64,000 bases of DNA from Paraburkholderia bonniea (GCF_009455625.1 NZ_QPEQ01000001.1:2542001-2606000), one strand, 5' to 3'. Positions 36,436 through 46,748 are shown, counted from the first letter of the stretch. A program made the numbers and translations. Notes: generated by a model from the letters alone, not told the origin.

Positions 36436-37890
36436 ATGGCGTCATCCCCGGAAACCGTCAGCATGGCGCTGTTTTGCGACTTCGAAAACGTCGCACTCGG
36501 CGTGCGCGACGCGAAGTACGACAAATTCGATATCAAGCTAGTGCTTGAGCGTTTGCTGCTCAAAGGCAGCATCGTCGTGAAAAAGGCCTACTGCGACTGG
36601 GAACGCTACAAGAGCTTCAAAGCGACGATGCACGAAGCCAACTTCGAACTGATTGAAATCCCACACGTGCGCCAGTCCGGCAAAAATTCCGCCGATATCC
36701 GCCTGGTAGTCGATGCGCTGGACCTCTGCTACACCAAGTCACACGTGAACACCTTCGTCATCATCAGTGGCGACTCAGACTTTTCCCCGCTCGTATCGAA
36801 ACTGCGCGAAAACGCCAAGCAAGTGATCGGCGTTGGCGTACAGCAATCCACCTCAGATTTACTGATTGCCAACTGCGACGAATTTATTTTTTACGACGAC
36901 CTCGTGCGCGAAAGCCAGCGCACCGTCAGCACTAAACGCGACAGCACACGGCCCACACAGCCCTCAGCGAAACGCCCCCCCGAAGAAGAAAAGCTGCGCC
37001 GCGAAGACCTCGAAACACGGCGCAGCAAAGCCATCGAAATGGCGGTGCAAACCTTCGATGCGCTCGCCACGGAACGCGGCGACAGCGGCAAGATCTGGGC
37101 CTCAGTGCTGAAAAACGCAATCAAGCGCCGCAAGCCCGATTTCAACGAAACCTATTACGGCTTCCGCGCGTTCGGCAACCTGCTGGAAGAAGCCCAGGCA
37201 CGCGGGCTGCTCGAATTCGGCCGGGATGAAAAATCGGGTACCTACGTGTATCGCAGCAACGCCAGCACGGCACGCGGCGACGCGGCACAAGACAGCGCGG
37301 CGTTGGGGCTTGGGCTTGGGCTAACGGAAAGCGTCGCCGCTCATCCAGTGGCGGCTACATCTGGGACGTCTGGAACGTCTGGGCAAGGCGTGAGCGGCAA
37401 ACACGAAACGCGGCGCAAAGGCCGTGGCGGACGCGGGAAATCTGCGCGGAGCGGGGGCATAGAAGCCGCTCATGAAGCGCGGAGCACGGAAAGCGTGGCA
37501 ACACCGGACGTTCGTGCGACAGCCGAGGGTGAGGCTCATGCGCTCCGGGCAACCGTTAGCGTTGGTGCTGGTGCTGGTGCTGGTGCTGGTGCTGGCATGA
37601 CGGAAGCGGCTGGGGTTGCGGCTGAAGTGCTGGAACAACCGGTTAAAGCACCACGGACCGCACGTGGTGGCCGCAAACCTGCGGCACGCAAAACGACACA
37701 AAAAGCGACTGAGGCAGTGCCTGATACGGCGGGCCATGATGTGCCTGCTGCGCCGGTTGCATCTGCTGCACCGGATACCCGTGAGGCCCAGGCCGTTGCC
37801 ACTGAGCCATCAGAAAAGCCCGCCGCTAAAACCACTCGTGGCCGCCGTCCACGCAAAGCGGTAACTACCACTGCATCTGACGGCGAATGA
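36436..37890 (+). CDS. NYN-domain putative RNase with OST-HTH/LOTUS domain
   Basis: 484 residues. The NYN (PIN-like) domain at about 8-155 has the acidic cluster FCDFENV (Asp15), SADIRLVVDAL (Asp87) and ISGDSDFSPL (Asp113, Asp115), the expected metal-binding residues of these RNases. About 198-275 form a LOTUS/OST-HTH domain (AVQTFDALATERGD and FRAFGNLLEEA), an RNA-binding module. From about 285 the chain is low-complexity, Ala/Gly/Lys/Arg-rich, including an AGAGAGAGAG run coded by GGTGCT repeats and a basic tail (TRGRRPRKA). RBS ACTGGAGAA. Probably acts in RNA turnover. Confidence 0.88.
   Translation: MASSPETVSMALFCDFENVALGVRDAKYDKFDIKLVLERLLLKGSIVVKKAYCDWERYKSFKATMHEANFELIEIPHVRQSGKNSADIRLVVDALDLCYTKSHVNTFVIISGDSDFSPLVSKLRENAKQVIGVGVQQSTSDLLIANCDEFIFYDDLVRESQRTVSTKRDSTRPTQPSAKRPPEEEKLRREDLETRRSKAIEMAVQTFDALATERGDSGKIWASVLKNAIKRRKPDFNETYYGFRAFGNLLEEAQARGLLEFGRDEKSGTYVYRSNASTARGDAAQDSAALGLGLGLTESVAAHPVAATSGTSGTSGQGVSGKHETRRKGRGGRGKSARSGGIEAAHEARSTESVATPDVRATAEGEAHALRATVSVGAGAGAGAGAGMTEAAGVAAEVLEQPVKAPRTARGGRKPAARKTTQKATEAVPDTAGHDVPAAPVASAAPDTREAQAVATEPSEKPAAKTTRGRRPRKAVTTTASDGE
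37564..37593 (+). repeat. Six-base tandem repeat GGTGCT (x5)
   Basis: Five perfect tandem GGTGCT units inside the NYN gene encode Gly-Ala repeats. Change in copy number would keep the frame and only lengthen the linker. Confidence 0.8.
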
Positions 37891-38123
37891 GCGCTTCGTT
37901 TAATGATGGGTTAGCGAGAAATCAGGAGCTGCGTCCACTCTTCTGCAGTGAGTGGGCGTAGCTTTTCTGGTTTGGGTCCTGGGTCTTGGGTCAAACCGGC
38001 CGCGAACTTTTTGTGTGTTTACTCAGGTGCGGGTGTTTGACGTCGATGTTTGAAGTAGCCTGGTGACAGTTGCGTTTGCTTTTTTTACTCCTGTCACCAA
38101 GCCAGTTTTGACGCTGCGCCAGG

Positions 38124-41100
38124 TTAGCTGATATTCGATGCGATCAACGGTGGTGCGAAGAACGCTGTTTCGCGCGGTTGTTCGCGGGTGGTAGTGGCAG
38201 CCGATGGCGTGGCATATGCGCGCAATAGCCCCTGATACATGGCTTCGGCGTCTCTTTCAATTTTGCTGTAGGCCGGTAGAACGGGGGACTTGGGTAAGGC
38301 GTCGGCGGCGGCTTCGGCAATCCCCGACGACTTGCGCGAACTCCACGGCAGCGGTGCAGTGCCGTCGGCATAAAACGATTCTTCGCCTGCGCGCTTCCCG
38401 CCTGCCGCGTAATACTTCTTCCACATGTGGCCAATCGGATCGTGCAGGTGTGCGTTCTCTCCTGCGGCCCAACCCATCAGGCTTCTGATTTGCGGCGTGC
38501 GCGCGGATTTCTCGGCGATTGTCTGTTTGTCCCAGATCGTGCCGTCTGCGAAGACGAACTGTTCGATGCCTTTGACGTACTCGTCGTTGTGCTGGACCAA
38601 CTGGTCGATGATTCTGAGTTCGGTATGCGAGCCGTCAATCTTGATCACGATGTTGCTGGTGTACAGCTCGCGGCTGACGGTGAGGTCCTGCGGACGGATG
38701 TCGGCGTCGAAGCGCACCACGTCGATGTAGCGCTTGTCGAAGTCGTAGCCTTCTTCAATCGTGTTATGGCCTGAACGGCGGCCGTGGAGGTAGGTGTCGT
38801 TGCCTGCGCCGCCTGCGAGGGTGTTGGTGCCGGAGCCACCGTCGAGGATGTCGTCGCCGTTGAAGCCGATTAGAAGGTCGTCACCTGGGGTGCTTTTTAG
38901 CGTCATTAACGCGACTTCGTTCTTGCTCCAGGTTGTGCCGTTGGCGAACTTGAATTGTTCGATGGCTTTGATGAACTCCTCGTGGTGTTGATTTAACTGG
39001 TCCTTGATGCGCAGCACGTTTGTTGCGCCTTTGATCGTTATCAGCAGGTCCTTGCTTTCACCGTCGCGCTTCACCATCACGTCTTCTGGCAGGACGTCAG
39101 TGTCGAACTGCACGACGTCGTTGTAGCGTTTGTCGAAGTCGTATTCTTCGCCAATGACGTCGTTGCCCGAGTTGCGGCCGAACAGGTAGGTGTCGCTGCC
39201 GTTGCCGCCATAGAGACGATCGTTGCCTGCACCGCCATCCATCAGATCGTCGCCGTTGAAGCCTATGAGAAGGTCGTCACCTGGGGTGCCTTGTAGCGTC
39301 ATCAACGCGACTTCGTCCTTGCTCCAGGTTGTGCCGTTGGCGAACTTGAATTGCTCAATGGCTTTGATGAACTCCTCGCGGTGTTGCTGTAACTGGTCCT
39401 TGATGCGCAGCACGTTTGTTGCGCCTTTGATCGTTACCAGCAGGTCGTTGCTCTCGCCGTCGCGCTTCACCATCACGTCTTCTGGCAGGACGTCAGTGTC
39501 GAACTGAACGACGTCGTTGTAGCGTTTGTCGAAGTCATATTCTTCGCCAATGACGTCGTTGCCCGAGTTACGGCCGAACAGGTAGGTGTCGCTGCCGTTG
39601 CCGCCATAGAGACGGTCGTTGCCTGCGCCTCCGTCCATTAGATCGTCGCCGTTGAAGCCTATGAGAAGGTCGTCACCTGAGGTGCCTTGTAGCGTCATCA
39701 GCGCGATTTCGTCCTTGCTCCAGATCGTGCCGTTGGCGAACTTGAATTGCTCGATGGCTTTGTAGAACGTCTGACCAAGCTGCCGTAACTGCTCGCTGAT
39801 ACGCAACACGTTTGCCGAACCCCTGATCGTTATCAGCAGATCGTCAGTGCTGCCATCCCGCTTTACCGTCACGTCCTCGGGCAGAACATCTGCATCGAAT
39901 TGAACAACGTCTTTGTCCCTGTCGCTGAAATCGTAGTCTTCAAAGAGGGTGTCGTTGCCCGAGTTACGGCCGAACAGGTAAGTGTCGCTGCCGTTGCCGC
40001 CATAGAGACGGTCATCGCCTGCACCGCCATCCATCAGATCGTTGCCGTTGAAGCCATAAATCACATCATTGCCTGAGGTGCTTTTTAGCGTCATCAGCGC
40101 GACTTCATCCTTGCTCCAGATCGTGCCATTAGCAAACTTGAATTGCTCAATGGCTTTGATGAATTTCTCGCCAGACTGGTACAGCTGATCCTTGATACGC
40201 AGCACATTCGTCGCACCCCTGATCGTTACCAGCAGATCGTTACTGTAACCATCCCGCTTCACCATCACGTCTTCAGGAAGCACATCCGCATCGAAGTTCA
40301 GTACATCGACGTCGTCTTCATAGAGGTCATGTTCATCATTGATCGTGTCGTTGCCCGAGTTGCGGCCAAAGAAATACTGATCGCTGCCCGCTCCGCCGTT
40401 CAGCTTTTCATCGCCGCTAGTGCCCAGCAACAAGTCATCACCCGCGCCACCCGTCAATCGGGTGCTGCCTGCGATGCCCAGCAGAAGATCCGCGCCAGCC
40501 CCACCCTCGACGTCGCCCGCGCCGTAATGCACACCCACCGCCGCCAACGCGGCACGCAGCGCCGCCGAATCATGCGCGGCGACGTAGCGCTGTAAATGCG
40601 CTTCCAGCGCGAAACCGTTCGCCCGCCAGCCCTCACCGTGCTGCCGGATCAATTCGGTCATCAGCAGCGCCGTTTCTATCGTCCCGACGCGCCCGGATGC
40701 TGTCTGCAACAACGCCACCATCCCGCTGAAATCCATGCTGACCCGGCCGTTTGCGTCAAACCGGTAACGGATCGCATCCAGATACGGCTTCCACGTGGTC
40801 TGCGATGCCACTGCCACGTACACCGAGTGCACCAGCGTTTCCCATGCCCGCTGGATCTGCCGGAAACGCTCGATGCTCAGTACCACGCCACCACCATGGC
40901 GCGCGTCCAGCATCGTGCCCGCCATCTTTTCCAGCACCGTCAGACGGCCTGCCCATTCTCGCGTAGCGTTTTCACCCACCAGCCGGCGCTGGCCAGCAGC
41001 TTCCATCGCTTGCGTGGTCGTCATGCTTGACGTCGCCACCCATGCCTTCAATAGCGACTCGATCAGCGCATGCTGTTCAGTCGTGGTTTTTACTGCGGCC

Positions 41101-42492
41101 ACCTGGCGGAGCAGCGTGCGCAGTGCTGCGCCCTCAGCCGTCTCCATACTCGCCGCCTGCCACAGGTCGCGCACATTGCCCGCCCCGTTAATGTCTGGTA
41201 ACGCAGTCACGTCGTCGCGTAACGCAATCGTCGTGTCGAATTTTTGATGCAGCGTGTCCTGGCCAAACCATACTTCGAGCATTTCTCGTTCGGTATGTTT
41301 GCCATCTACGATCTGTATGAAGCTGCCTTTGCCGCGCACCATGTTGCCGTTTTCCAGCGTGCGGATGGTGCCGTCCTTGCTTAAGCGGATTTCGACGATG
41401 CCTGACTGGTCTAGTGTCAGCAGTTCGCCCTGCTGGGTCATGCCGTCGCTGTTGCCGTCGTGCCAGATTTTTAGTGAAGACCAGATCGCATCGTGGCGGT
41501 CGATCACGCCGTCTTTATTGCTGTCGTATTCGCGTAGCGCGTCGAAACCGTTGGCGGCGAGCATGCCGTTGGCGAGTTTGGTGAAGTTGCTGAAGAGTTC
41601 CGCGCCGGTGTCGATGGCGCCGTTGTTGTTGCGGTCAAGGACGAGAAAACCGTCGCCGGTGGTGATCCAGCCGGTGTGGGTGCGGCTGCCCTCGCCTGCG
41701 AAGTCGAAATGGGCGCTGGACTGGTCGACGCCGGTGGTGTGGATGCCGTCGCCGTTTAGATCGAGGATTAGGGGGGCGATCATGTCGCGCGACTGGGAGA
41801 ATGAGCTGAAGAAGGCGCTGATGTCGCTTACTTTTTTTACAATCCAGCCATATATCAAATCAGACAGATCTTTCCCCATGATGAAGCACGTTGTCCAAAA
41901 TTTCGCCGATTTCCGCGATGACTTCGCCCAACGAATTGCCAAGTTTACTCACCAATGAATCGGTTGCTTCTAATACAGCCATGATTGGTGGCGGAATATT
42001 CACTGTGCCACGTCCCGCCATTACTGATGCAACAGCAAACCCAATGCTACCGACAACCAATATTCCACCTAAAACCGCACCTAATGCAATTGCACCAGAG
42101 CTGCCCATAGCTATTGCAGCAAGACCCATGGTTAAGCTACCTGCAATCGAATAAAGATCGCTAACCACACCGTAAATATTGCTTTTATTTATTTTCCCAG
42201 AGGGCAACTGCTTTTAAATTTCAAGCAAGTTATTTGACAAAGAAGCAACGGATAAAAGAGTTCCTGCAAGCGGAATGCTCCCTTGTGCAGTTTTTGCCAC
42301 CAAAAAAGGGGCCATTCTTCCAATTGACCCCAAAAAACTATCGGCCGCTTGCAATATAGAAATAACTGCAGCCGACCGATCCGGATCTTTTTCTGTCATG
42401 TTTCCTATGTTTTTACCAACTTGCACAGCATTTGCACCATTTGAAAATTGCGCAAGCCCTATTTGAAGATACTCAACACCTAAATTTTACAT
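38124..42492 (-). pseudogene. FrpC-like RTX protein with self-processing module (array copy A, interrupted 5' part)
   Basis: The only copy with a complete 3' part. An intact frame runs 41879-38124 (1251 residues from MGKDLSD). Near residue 35 it has AP where the family has Asp-Pro, then the SPM (LDLNGDGIHTTGVD, LDRNNNGAIDTGAELF, EYDSNKDGVID, EF-hand-like calcium loops) to about 215. A helical linker, five 132-residue RTX units and a C-terminal tail follow; no T1SS genes are near. Upstream, the 5' part is readable from the TAATG overlap with the 178-residue gene but has stop codons at codon 2 (42487-42489) and 42214-42216. A shift near 41875 (GGGG, probably one extra G) joins the frames. That part carries a hydrophobic Gly/Ala-rich region (GSLTMGLAAIAMGSSGAIAL) typical of membrane insertion. 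Confidence 0.85.
38500..40480 (-). repeat. Five tandem 396-bp units (132 residues each) in the RTX gene
   Basis: The phrase coding FGRNSGNDT recurs every 396 bases. Each unit has RTX nonapeptides (DGGAGNDRLYGGNGSDTYLF) and an HCBP-related segment (DVLPEDVMVKRDG to IKAIEQFKFANG). Units three and four are almost identical in DNA. Units one and five have diverged, as expected for ends of a tandem array growing by unequal exchange. Confidence 0.9.
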
Positions 42493-43028
42493 TACTTATT
42501 CTCCGCATTTTTTACATCAACCTTGCATTGCTCAAAAATACTCTTTGCCATCCACGCAACAGCAAATAGCCCAATGAATATCGTTACAAATCCAAAGCTC
42601 ACTTCTTTATTTTTTTTATTATAAAAATCAACCATTTTTTCGTAAGAAAAAATATTTCTATCATTTAACAAAAGCACAAAAACCTGCAACTCTGAAGAAG
42701 TTAACGGCCATTTATTTTGCTTATACCATCCAACAGTGACGTGTTTTTTATCAAGAAGATCTATTTCTTCATTTGAAAATGGACACATAACAGACTGCAG
42801 AATATTCATGGATGCACTTCTGCAAACAAAAATCATTTTTCCATTTTTTGTTTTTAATTTTACTATTACCCCTCCCTTATACGCGCGGTCTAGATTAACC
42901 ACCCCAGAAGAATATATTAAATCAGATTTTTTTGGAGCGGTATAAAACAACACTTCTACCGGATCACAAACTATGAACAGAAACAAACACACTGTAAAAA
43001 TGATGCTAATCAATCTACCTACAGGCAT
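42492..43028 (-). CDS. Small membrane protein paired with RTX copy A (candidate immunity protein)
   Basis: 178 residues with a membrane helix near each end (LISIIFTVCLFLFIVCDP at 6-23, FGFVTIFIGLFAVAWMA at 145-162) and a soluble loop of about 120 residues with two Cys. It is AT-rich. Its stop codon overlaps the ATG of the RTX 5' part (TAATG), so the two were translationally coupled. It has no resemblance to the other three small membrane proteins of the array, matching the different N-terminal domain beside it. Function inferred from position only. Confidence 0.65.
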   Translation of the reverse strand: MPVGRLISIIFTVCLFLFIVCDPVEVLFYTAPKKSDLIYSSGVVNLDRAYKGGVIVKLKTKNGKMIFVCRSASMNILQSVMCPFSNEEIDLLDKKHVTVGWYKQNKWPLTSSELQVFVLLLNDRNIFSYEKMVDFYNKKNKEVSFGFVTIFIGLFAVAWMAKSIFEQCKVDVKNAENK

Positions 43029-43191
43029 ATTTTCTCCACAAGCAAATCATTTTTGACGGAGCATTTGCATCATAAATCAATGCATAGCAGTCTTCATCAG
43101 AGCAATTCATCGCATCGGCAATCATGCCTCTCTCTGAATTTCTACCGAAAAACACGTGCATTTATCCGGACCACCATGCAACAGTTCGGTG

Positions 43192-43377
43192 CTACTGCTG
43201 CTCAGCCACAATCTGGTCAGACCCCTCAATTCCCCCAGCACCAAAGGTCCAGATATCCGCTATATTTTCCTGAACAAACTCGATTACAGCCCTGACATCG
43301 CTATTTGTTGCCCCAGCATCTCCTTTTTCATTCGCAGATCCCGTAATCAACTCTTCATCTGTTAAGTATTTTTCCAT
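43192..43377 (-). pseudogene. 5' fragment of an RTX gene (array copy A2)
   Basis: 61 codons beginning MEKYLTDEELITG with GGAGG upstream, then a stop. It is clearly related to the start of copy C (MATMTDEALLTG, and DVRAVIEFVQENIADIW against DIRAAIEFLRNDTVGTIW). The rest of the gene is missing; the next DNA is the spacer before the 178-residue gene. Confidence 0.75.
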
Positions 43378-43918
43378 AACACCTCCTGATGTAGTATTCG
43401 AAAATGAAAATTGCCAATGTAGTGGACATCAGGTTGATAAAATAAACTCCACCCGAAAATATCGCCAAAATAGCTCTATTCCGCACGATACTTCGACCAA
43501 CCCCTGATGAGCTTCCATAATTTGAATCCGGCCAAATGGCCAGCGCCAAAATCACAAAAAACATTATCAAATACATCCTTCGCTCCTTGCGATCATATTT
43601 ATCTATCTCCACCCGTACTTTCTTATTAAAAATATTCCGCAGATACAGGTAAATCGATCCTATCCACCCAAGGTAAAATGCAGAACCATAACCAATCAAA
43701 AACGCAACTGGGAACTCAGTCCGGGAAGCGTACTGATTCAATAACGGAAGCGCCCTGCAAATTTTCAAAACAAACCCCACCGCGTCATTCTCAGAAAGAC
43801 TATTCTGTAAAAACAGGCAGGACAAAATTATGAATGAAAATGGCACCCAAAAAACCGATTCATCAATATGGGCATTTAAATAGCGCGGCTTTTTCTTTAC
43901 TTCAGGAAGAAACGACAT
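43355..43918 (-). CDS. Small membrane protein paired with RTX copy A2 (candidate immunity protein)
   Basis: 187 residues from MSFLPEVKKKP (an upstream ATG at 43996 would add 26). About four membrane helices. It is homologous to the 199-residue protein of copy C: TEFPVAFLIGYGSAFYLGW against TSFPFALLVSYGSAFWLGW, and a common IFEYYIRRCYG / SIEYYVRRYIW ending. Its 3' end carries the ribosome site of the A2 RTX fragment and overlaps it by 23 bases. Confidence 0.7.
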   Translation of the reverse strand: MSFLPEVKKKPRYLNAHIDESVFWVPFSFIILSCLFLQNSLSENDAVGFVLKICRALPLLNQYASRTEFPVAFLIGYGSAFYLGWIGSIYLYLRNIFNKKVRVEIDKYDRKERRMYLIMFFVILALAIWPDSNYGSSSGVGRSIVRNRAILAIFSGGVYFINLMSTTLAIFIFEYYIRRCYGKILNR

Positions 43919-43996
43919 AAAATCAATCTCACGGCTACCATCCCGGCGATGCGCAATGCAGCAGATCAACCCGGTAGATCTATAAGCAATGGCCAA

Positions 43997-44433
43997 TATA
44001 TCTATTAAATATCAACCATCTTCGACTTTTAAAAACTTCACTCACGCATCATAGAAAGAATTAACTCATCTATGGCTCACTCATTTTTAGACAAGCTGGT
44101 GCTCTTGAACATACAACGCTCAAACATGGTCAATCAATACCCTTTCGTTAACCCCAATGCCTGCCGATAAAAAACATCCATCACTTCGACATGCAATGAA
44201 TCTCATATGGCACAAATGAAGCTTCTCAAGAAACAGTAAATCTCCACTTCCGCTCACTCCCTCCGCCTCTTCAAGAATCGTAATTCTTACACGAAAAATT
44301 CACCATCCAAACAATTAAATCCGTTATTGACGCAATTTTACAATTGGCGAATTTTTCAAAAATCGTCTGATATCTTTATCTCTATGATTTTATTTAAAAA
44401 ATGCATCTCAATATTTTAAGCATAAGAATTATC
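43997..44433. other. AT-rich spacer between copies A2 and B
   Basis: 437 bases without a credible gene. From 44271 it is part of a long direct repeat also found at 46749. It includes AAGAATCGTAATTCTT, a small inverted repeat that begins the duplicated block in both places. Confidence 0.5.
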
Positions 44434-44966
44434 TTATCGGCGTAATAACATTTGAATTATGCATTTTGCATACAAACCTCTGGCGCAACGACTATCGCTT
44501 TTAGCAAAACAGGCAAAGTTTGATTCCAGGTTATGTCTTGCCCGGGCAGTCCGTCGAGACATCCGCCGCGCATCGCGCTGCTTGTTTCTCACCCCGTCAA
44601 ACGGCTTGCTCAATCGGATGAAGCGGCTTCGGTCTGCAGCCGGTACTAACCGGCATCCAGAACCCTCAGCCGTCTCCATACTCGCCGCCTGCCACAGGTC
44701 GCGCACATTGCCCGCCCCGTTGATGTCTGGTAACGCAGTCACGTCGTCGCGTAACGCAATCGCCGTGTCGAATTTTTGATGCAGCGTGTCCTGGCCAAAC
44801 CATACTTCGAGCATTTCTCGTTCGGTATGTTTGCCATCTACGATCTGTACGAAGCTGCCTTTGCCGCGCACCATGTTGCCGTTTTCCAGCGTGCGGATGG
44901 TGCCGTCCTTGCTTAAGCGGATTTCGACGATGCCTGACTGGTCTAGTGTCAGCAGTTCGCCCTGCT
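44271..44966. repeat. Long direct repeat, copy 1 (about 0.7 kb)
   Basis: Nearly identical to 46749-47446, with an offset of 2478-2480. It spans an AT-rich spacer, an odd 3' tail and the last part of the SPM core. The two copies differ by a few substitutions and a 2-base indel (CGCGCATCGCGC against CGCGCATCGTGCGC). Confidence 0.9.
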
Positions 44967-46044
44967 GGGTCATGCCGTCGCTGTTGCCGTCGTGCCAGAT
45001 TTTTAGCGAAGACCAGATCGCATCGTGGCGGTCGATCACGCCGTCTTTATTGCTGTCGTATTCGCGTAGCGCGTCGAAACCGTTGGCGGCGAGCATGCCG
45101 TTGGCGAGTTTGGTGAAGTTGCTGAAGAGTTCCGCGCCGGTGTCGATGGCACCGTTGTTGTTGCGGTCGAGGACGAGAAAACCGTCGCCGGTGGTGATCC
45201 AGCCGGTGTGGGTGCGGCTGCCTTCGCCTGAGAAATCGAAATGGGCGCTGGACTGGTCGACGCCGGTGGTGTGGATGCCGTCGCCGTTTAGATCGAGGAT
45301 TAGGGGGTCGATCATGCCGATTGTCCGGCCCAATTCTATGAAAAAGGCCGTCATGTCGGGTCGAGGATCTTGCCCGAGAAGAAGGTTGCCGACGATTATT
45401 CCTGCTAGTTCACCGGCTTTACTGGCCAAAAATCCACTAGCTGCCAGCAGCAACCCTATAACCACAACGGCACCTATCGGATGAAGCACCCTAATCAAGG
45501 TCAAAGCTACCGCAGGGGCTCCCATCTTACTAACAATTTGGCTGCCAACCGCCGCAGCACTGAGCATGCCACCTATTGCTCCAGCAACGGGAACCCAGTT
45601 ACCCGTCTGCTCCGCCTTCCGAGTCGCTGCCGCCAGCGTTCCTCCATCTATGAACGCTCCAGCGATACCAAAGCCTTTTGCAAACTTTGAAGCACGTGCC
45701 GCCGCTGCAATATTTTCTCCATAACGAGCATATGCTTGCGCACCACCAGCCCTCAACCTCTCCATATCAGAGGCCATAGCTTGACTAGCCTCCTTAAAAA
45801 AAATTCGCTGATTTGGTGTCCCTCCTCCATTACCTAAATTCATTAGTTCATATGCCAGGCTACTAGCCTGGTCAGCCATAGCACGGCCGAACATTTCATA
45901 CTCTTTTGCGGATGCTGTTTTATTTTTAGATGCCCATTCCAACGCACCTGATGCCATTCCTGCAGAAATACCCAGAATTTCCGTGGAATTATTCGCCACA
46001 GCATCCACAATTGAATTAAGTTTTTCTTGCGTTAAAGCTGTCAC
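44434..46044 (-). CDS. Truncated FrpC-like RTX protein with intact Asp-Pro SPM (array copy B)
   Basis: 536 residues from a GTG that overlaps the upstream stop (GTGA), with CAGGAGATAA as ribosome site. Residues 1-125 form a helical head (EYEMFGRAMADQ, AYARYGENI) related to copy C. About 145-235 are strongly hydrophobic and Gly/Ala-rich (VPVAGAIGGMLSAAAVGSQI, GAVVVIGLLLAASGFLA), like pore-forming RTX regions. Asp246-Pro247 precedes LILDLNGDGIHTTG, so the processing site is intact. The SPM core follows to about 455, then a tail of about 80 residues unlike any RTX protein. It lacks RTX repeats and the C-terminal secretion part. It may be a silent donor cassette or a truncated product. Confidence 0.8.
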   Translation of the reverse strand: MTALTQEKLNSIVDAVANNSTEILGISAGMASGALEWASKNKTASAKEYEMFGRAMADQASSLAYELMNLGNGGGTPNQRIFFKEASQAMASDMERLRAGGAQAYARYGENIAAAARASKFAKGFGIAGAFIDGGTLAAATRKAEQTGNWVPVAGAIGGMLSAAAVGSQIVSKMGAPAVALTLIRVLHPIGAVVVIGLLLAASGFLASKAGELAGIIVGNLLLGQDPRPDMTAFFIELGRTIGMIDPLILDLNGDGIHTTGVDQSSAHFDFSGEGSRTHTGWITTGDGFLVLDRNNNGAIDTGAELFSNFTKLANGMLAANGFDALREYDSNKDGVIDRHDAIWSSLKIWHDGNSDGMTQQGELLTLDQSGIVEIRLSKDGTIRTLENGNMVRGKGSFVQIVDGKHTEREMLEVWFGQDTLHQKFDTAIALRDDVTALPDINGAGNVRDLWQAASMETAEGSGCRLVPAADRSRFIRLSKPFDGVRNKQRDARRMSRRTARARHNLESNFACFAKSDSRCARGLYAKCIIQMLLRR

Positions 46045-46676
46045 TTTTTATCTCCTGAATTAAAAAAGTAGAATTTCCCTATACAAATAAGCACCGCCCA
46101 AACTACCATGGTCGCACCAAAATAGCCTGAAGCACCTACCGCGATACCCAACCTATTCGATATGAATATGCCCATAGTCCTAGGTGAAGATGGCGGCTGA
46201 GAAACAAGCCAGGATCCAGCAACAAAAGCACACAGAAATATTACGGTGGAAATTTTTTGCATTTTCCCCCATTCAGATATAAAACTGATATCAATGGGTT
46301 CTTTGAATTTACAAAAGCATAAAAATATTCCACCAAAAAATCCCAAACATATGGCTGGACCATAAGCCACTGCCACAGTACAAGGGTAATCACTCAGCGC
46401 GCCAAATGCCCGAACAATTGGAACGAACCTAAAAAATTGGCACATTTTGTTTGCAGTGCCATGGTCAGAACTTATTTCAGCAGGAAATAAAATGGCAACA
46501 AGAAATAGCACTGCCGATATTGTGTAAAAAATTTTTCTAACATATTCAACACGAAAAATCGGCTTTATAAAACTATCTATTTTATTTTGATCCACCTCTC
46601 CTCCAAATACAGCGCAAAATTTCTCCACATCTCCCAAAAATCTCCAGGAGGAATATTTTTCCTTTAGCCACAACAA
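46041..46676 (-). CDS. Small membrane protein paired with RTX copy B (candidate immunity protein)
   Basis: About 211 residues with about four membrane helices. The start is uncertain because only TTG or later codons are available. A YGPAICLGFFGG segment aligns with YGSAF(Y/W)LGW of the A2 and C proteins, so it is a distant member of the same family. It ends in GTGA overlap with copy B, and its last codons form that gene's ribosome site. Confidence 0.65.
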   Translation of the reverse strand: MLWLKEKYSSWRFLGDVEKFCAVFGGEVDQNKIDSFIKPIFRVEYVRKIFYTISAVLFLVAILFPAEISSDHGTANKMCQFFRFVPIVRAFGALSDYPCTVAVAYGPAICLGFFGGIFLCFCKFKEPIDISFISEWGKMQKISTVIFLCAFVAGSWLVSQPPSSPRTMGIFISNRLGIAVGASGYFGATMVVWAVLICIGKFYFFNSGDKK

Positions 46677-46748
46677 ATCTTATAGCCGGCACAAATTGTG
46701 CTTTTTGGTGAGCAATAAATCTCGATCCCCGCCTACTCTCCTCGCCCC

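Noticed and set aside
38500..40480. Regular repeats considered as CRISPR
   Set aside because: The period is 396 bp, the repeats are coding throughout and no unique spacers are present.
41860..41942. Programmed frameshift joining the two RTX frames
   Set aside because: The GGGG site lacks a typical slippery heptamer or stimulatory structure, and two upstream nonsense codons make decay more likely.
42214..42492. Stop codon reassignment (TAA read as Gln) to rescue the RTX 5' part
   Set aside because: All other genes in the window use TAA as an ordinary stop and there is also a frameshift; decay is simpler.
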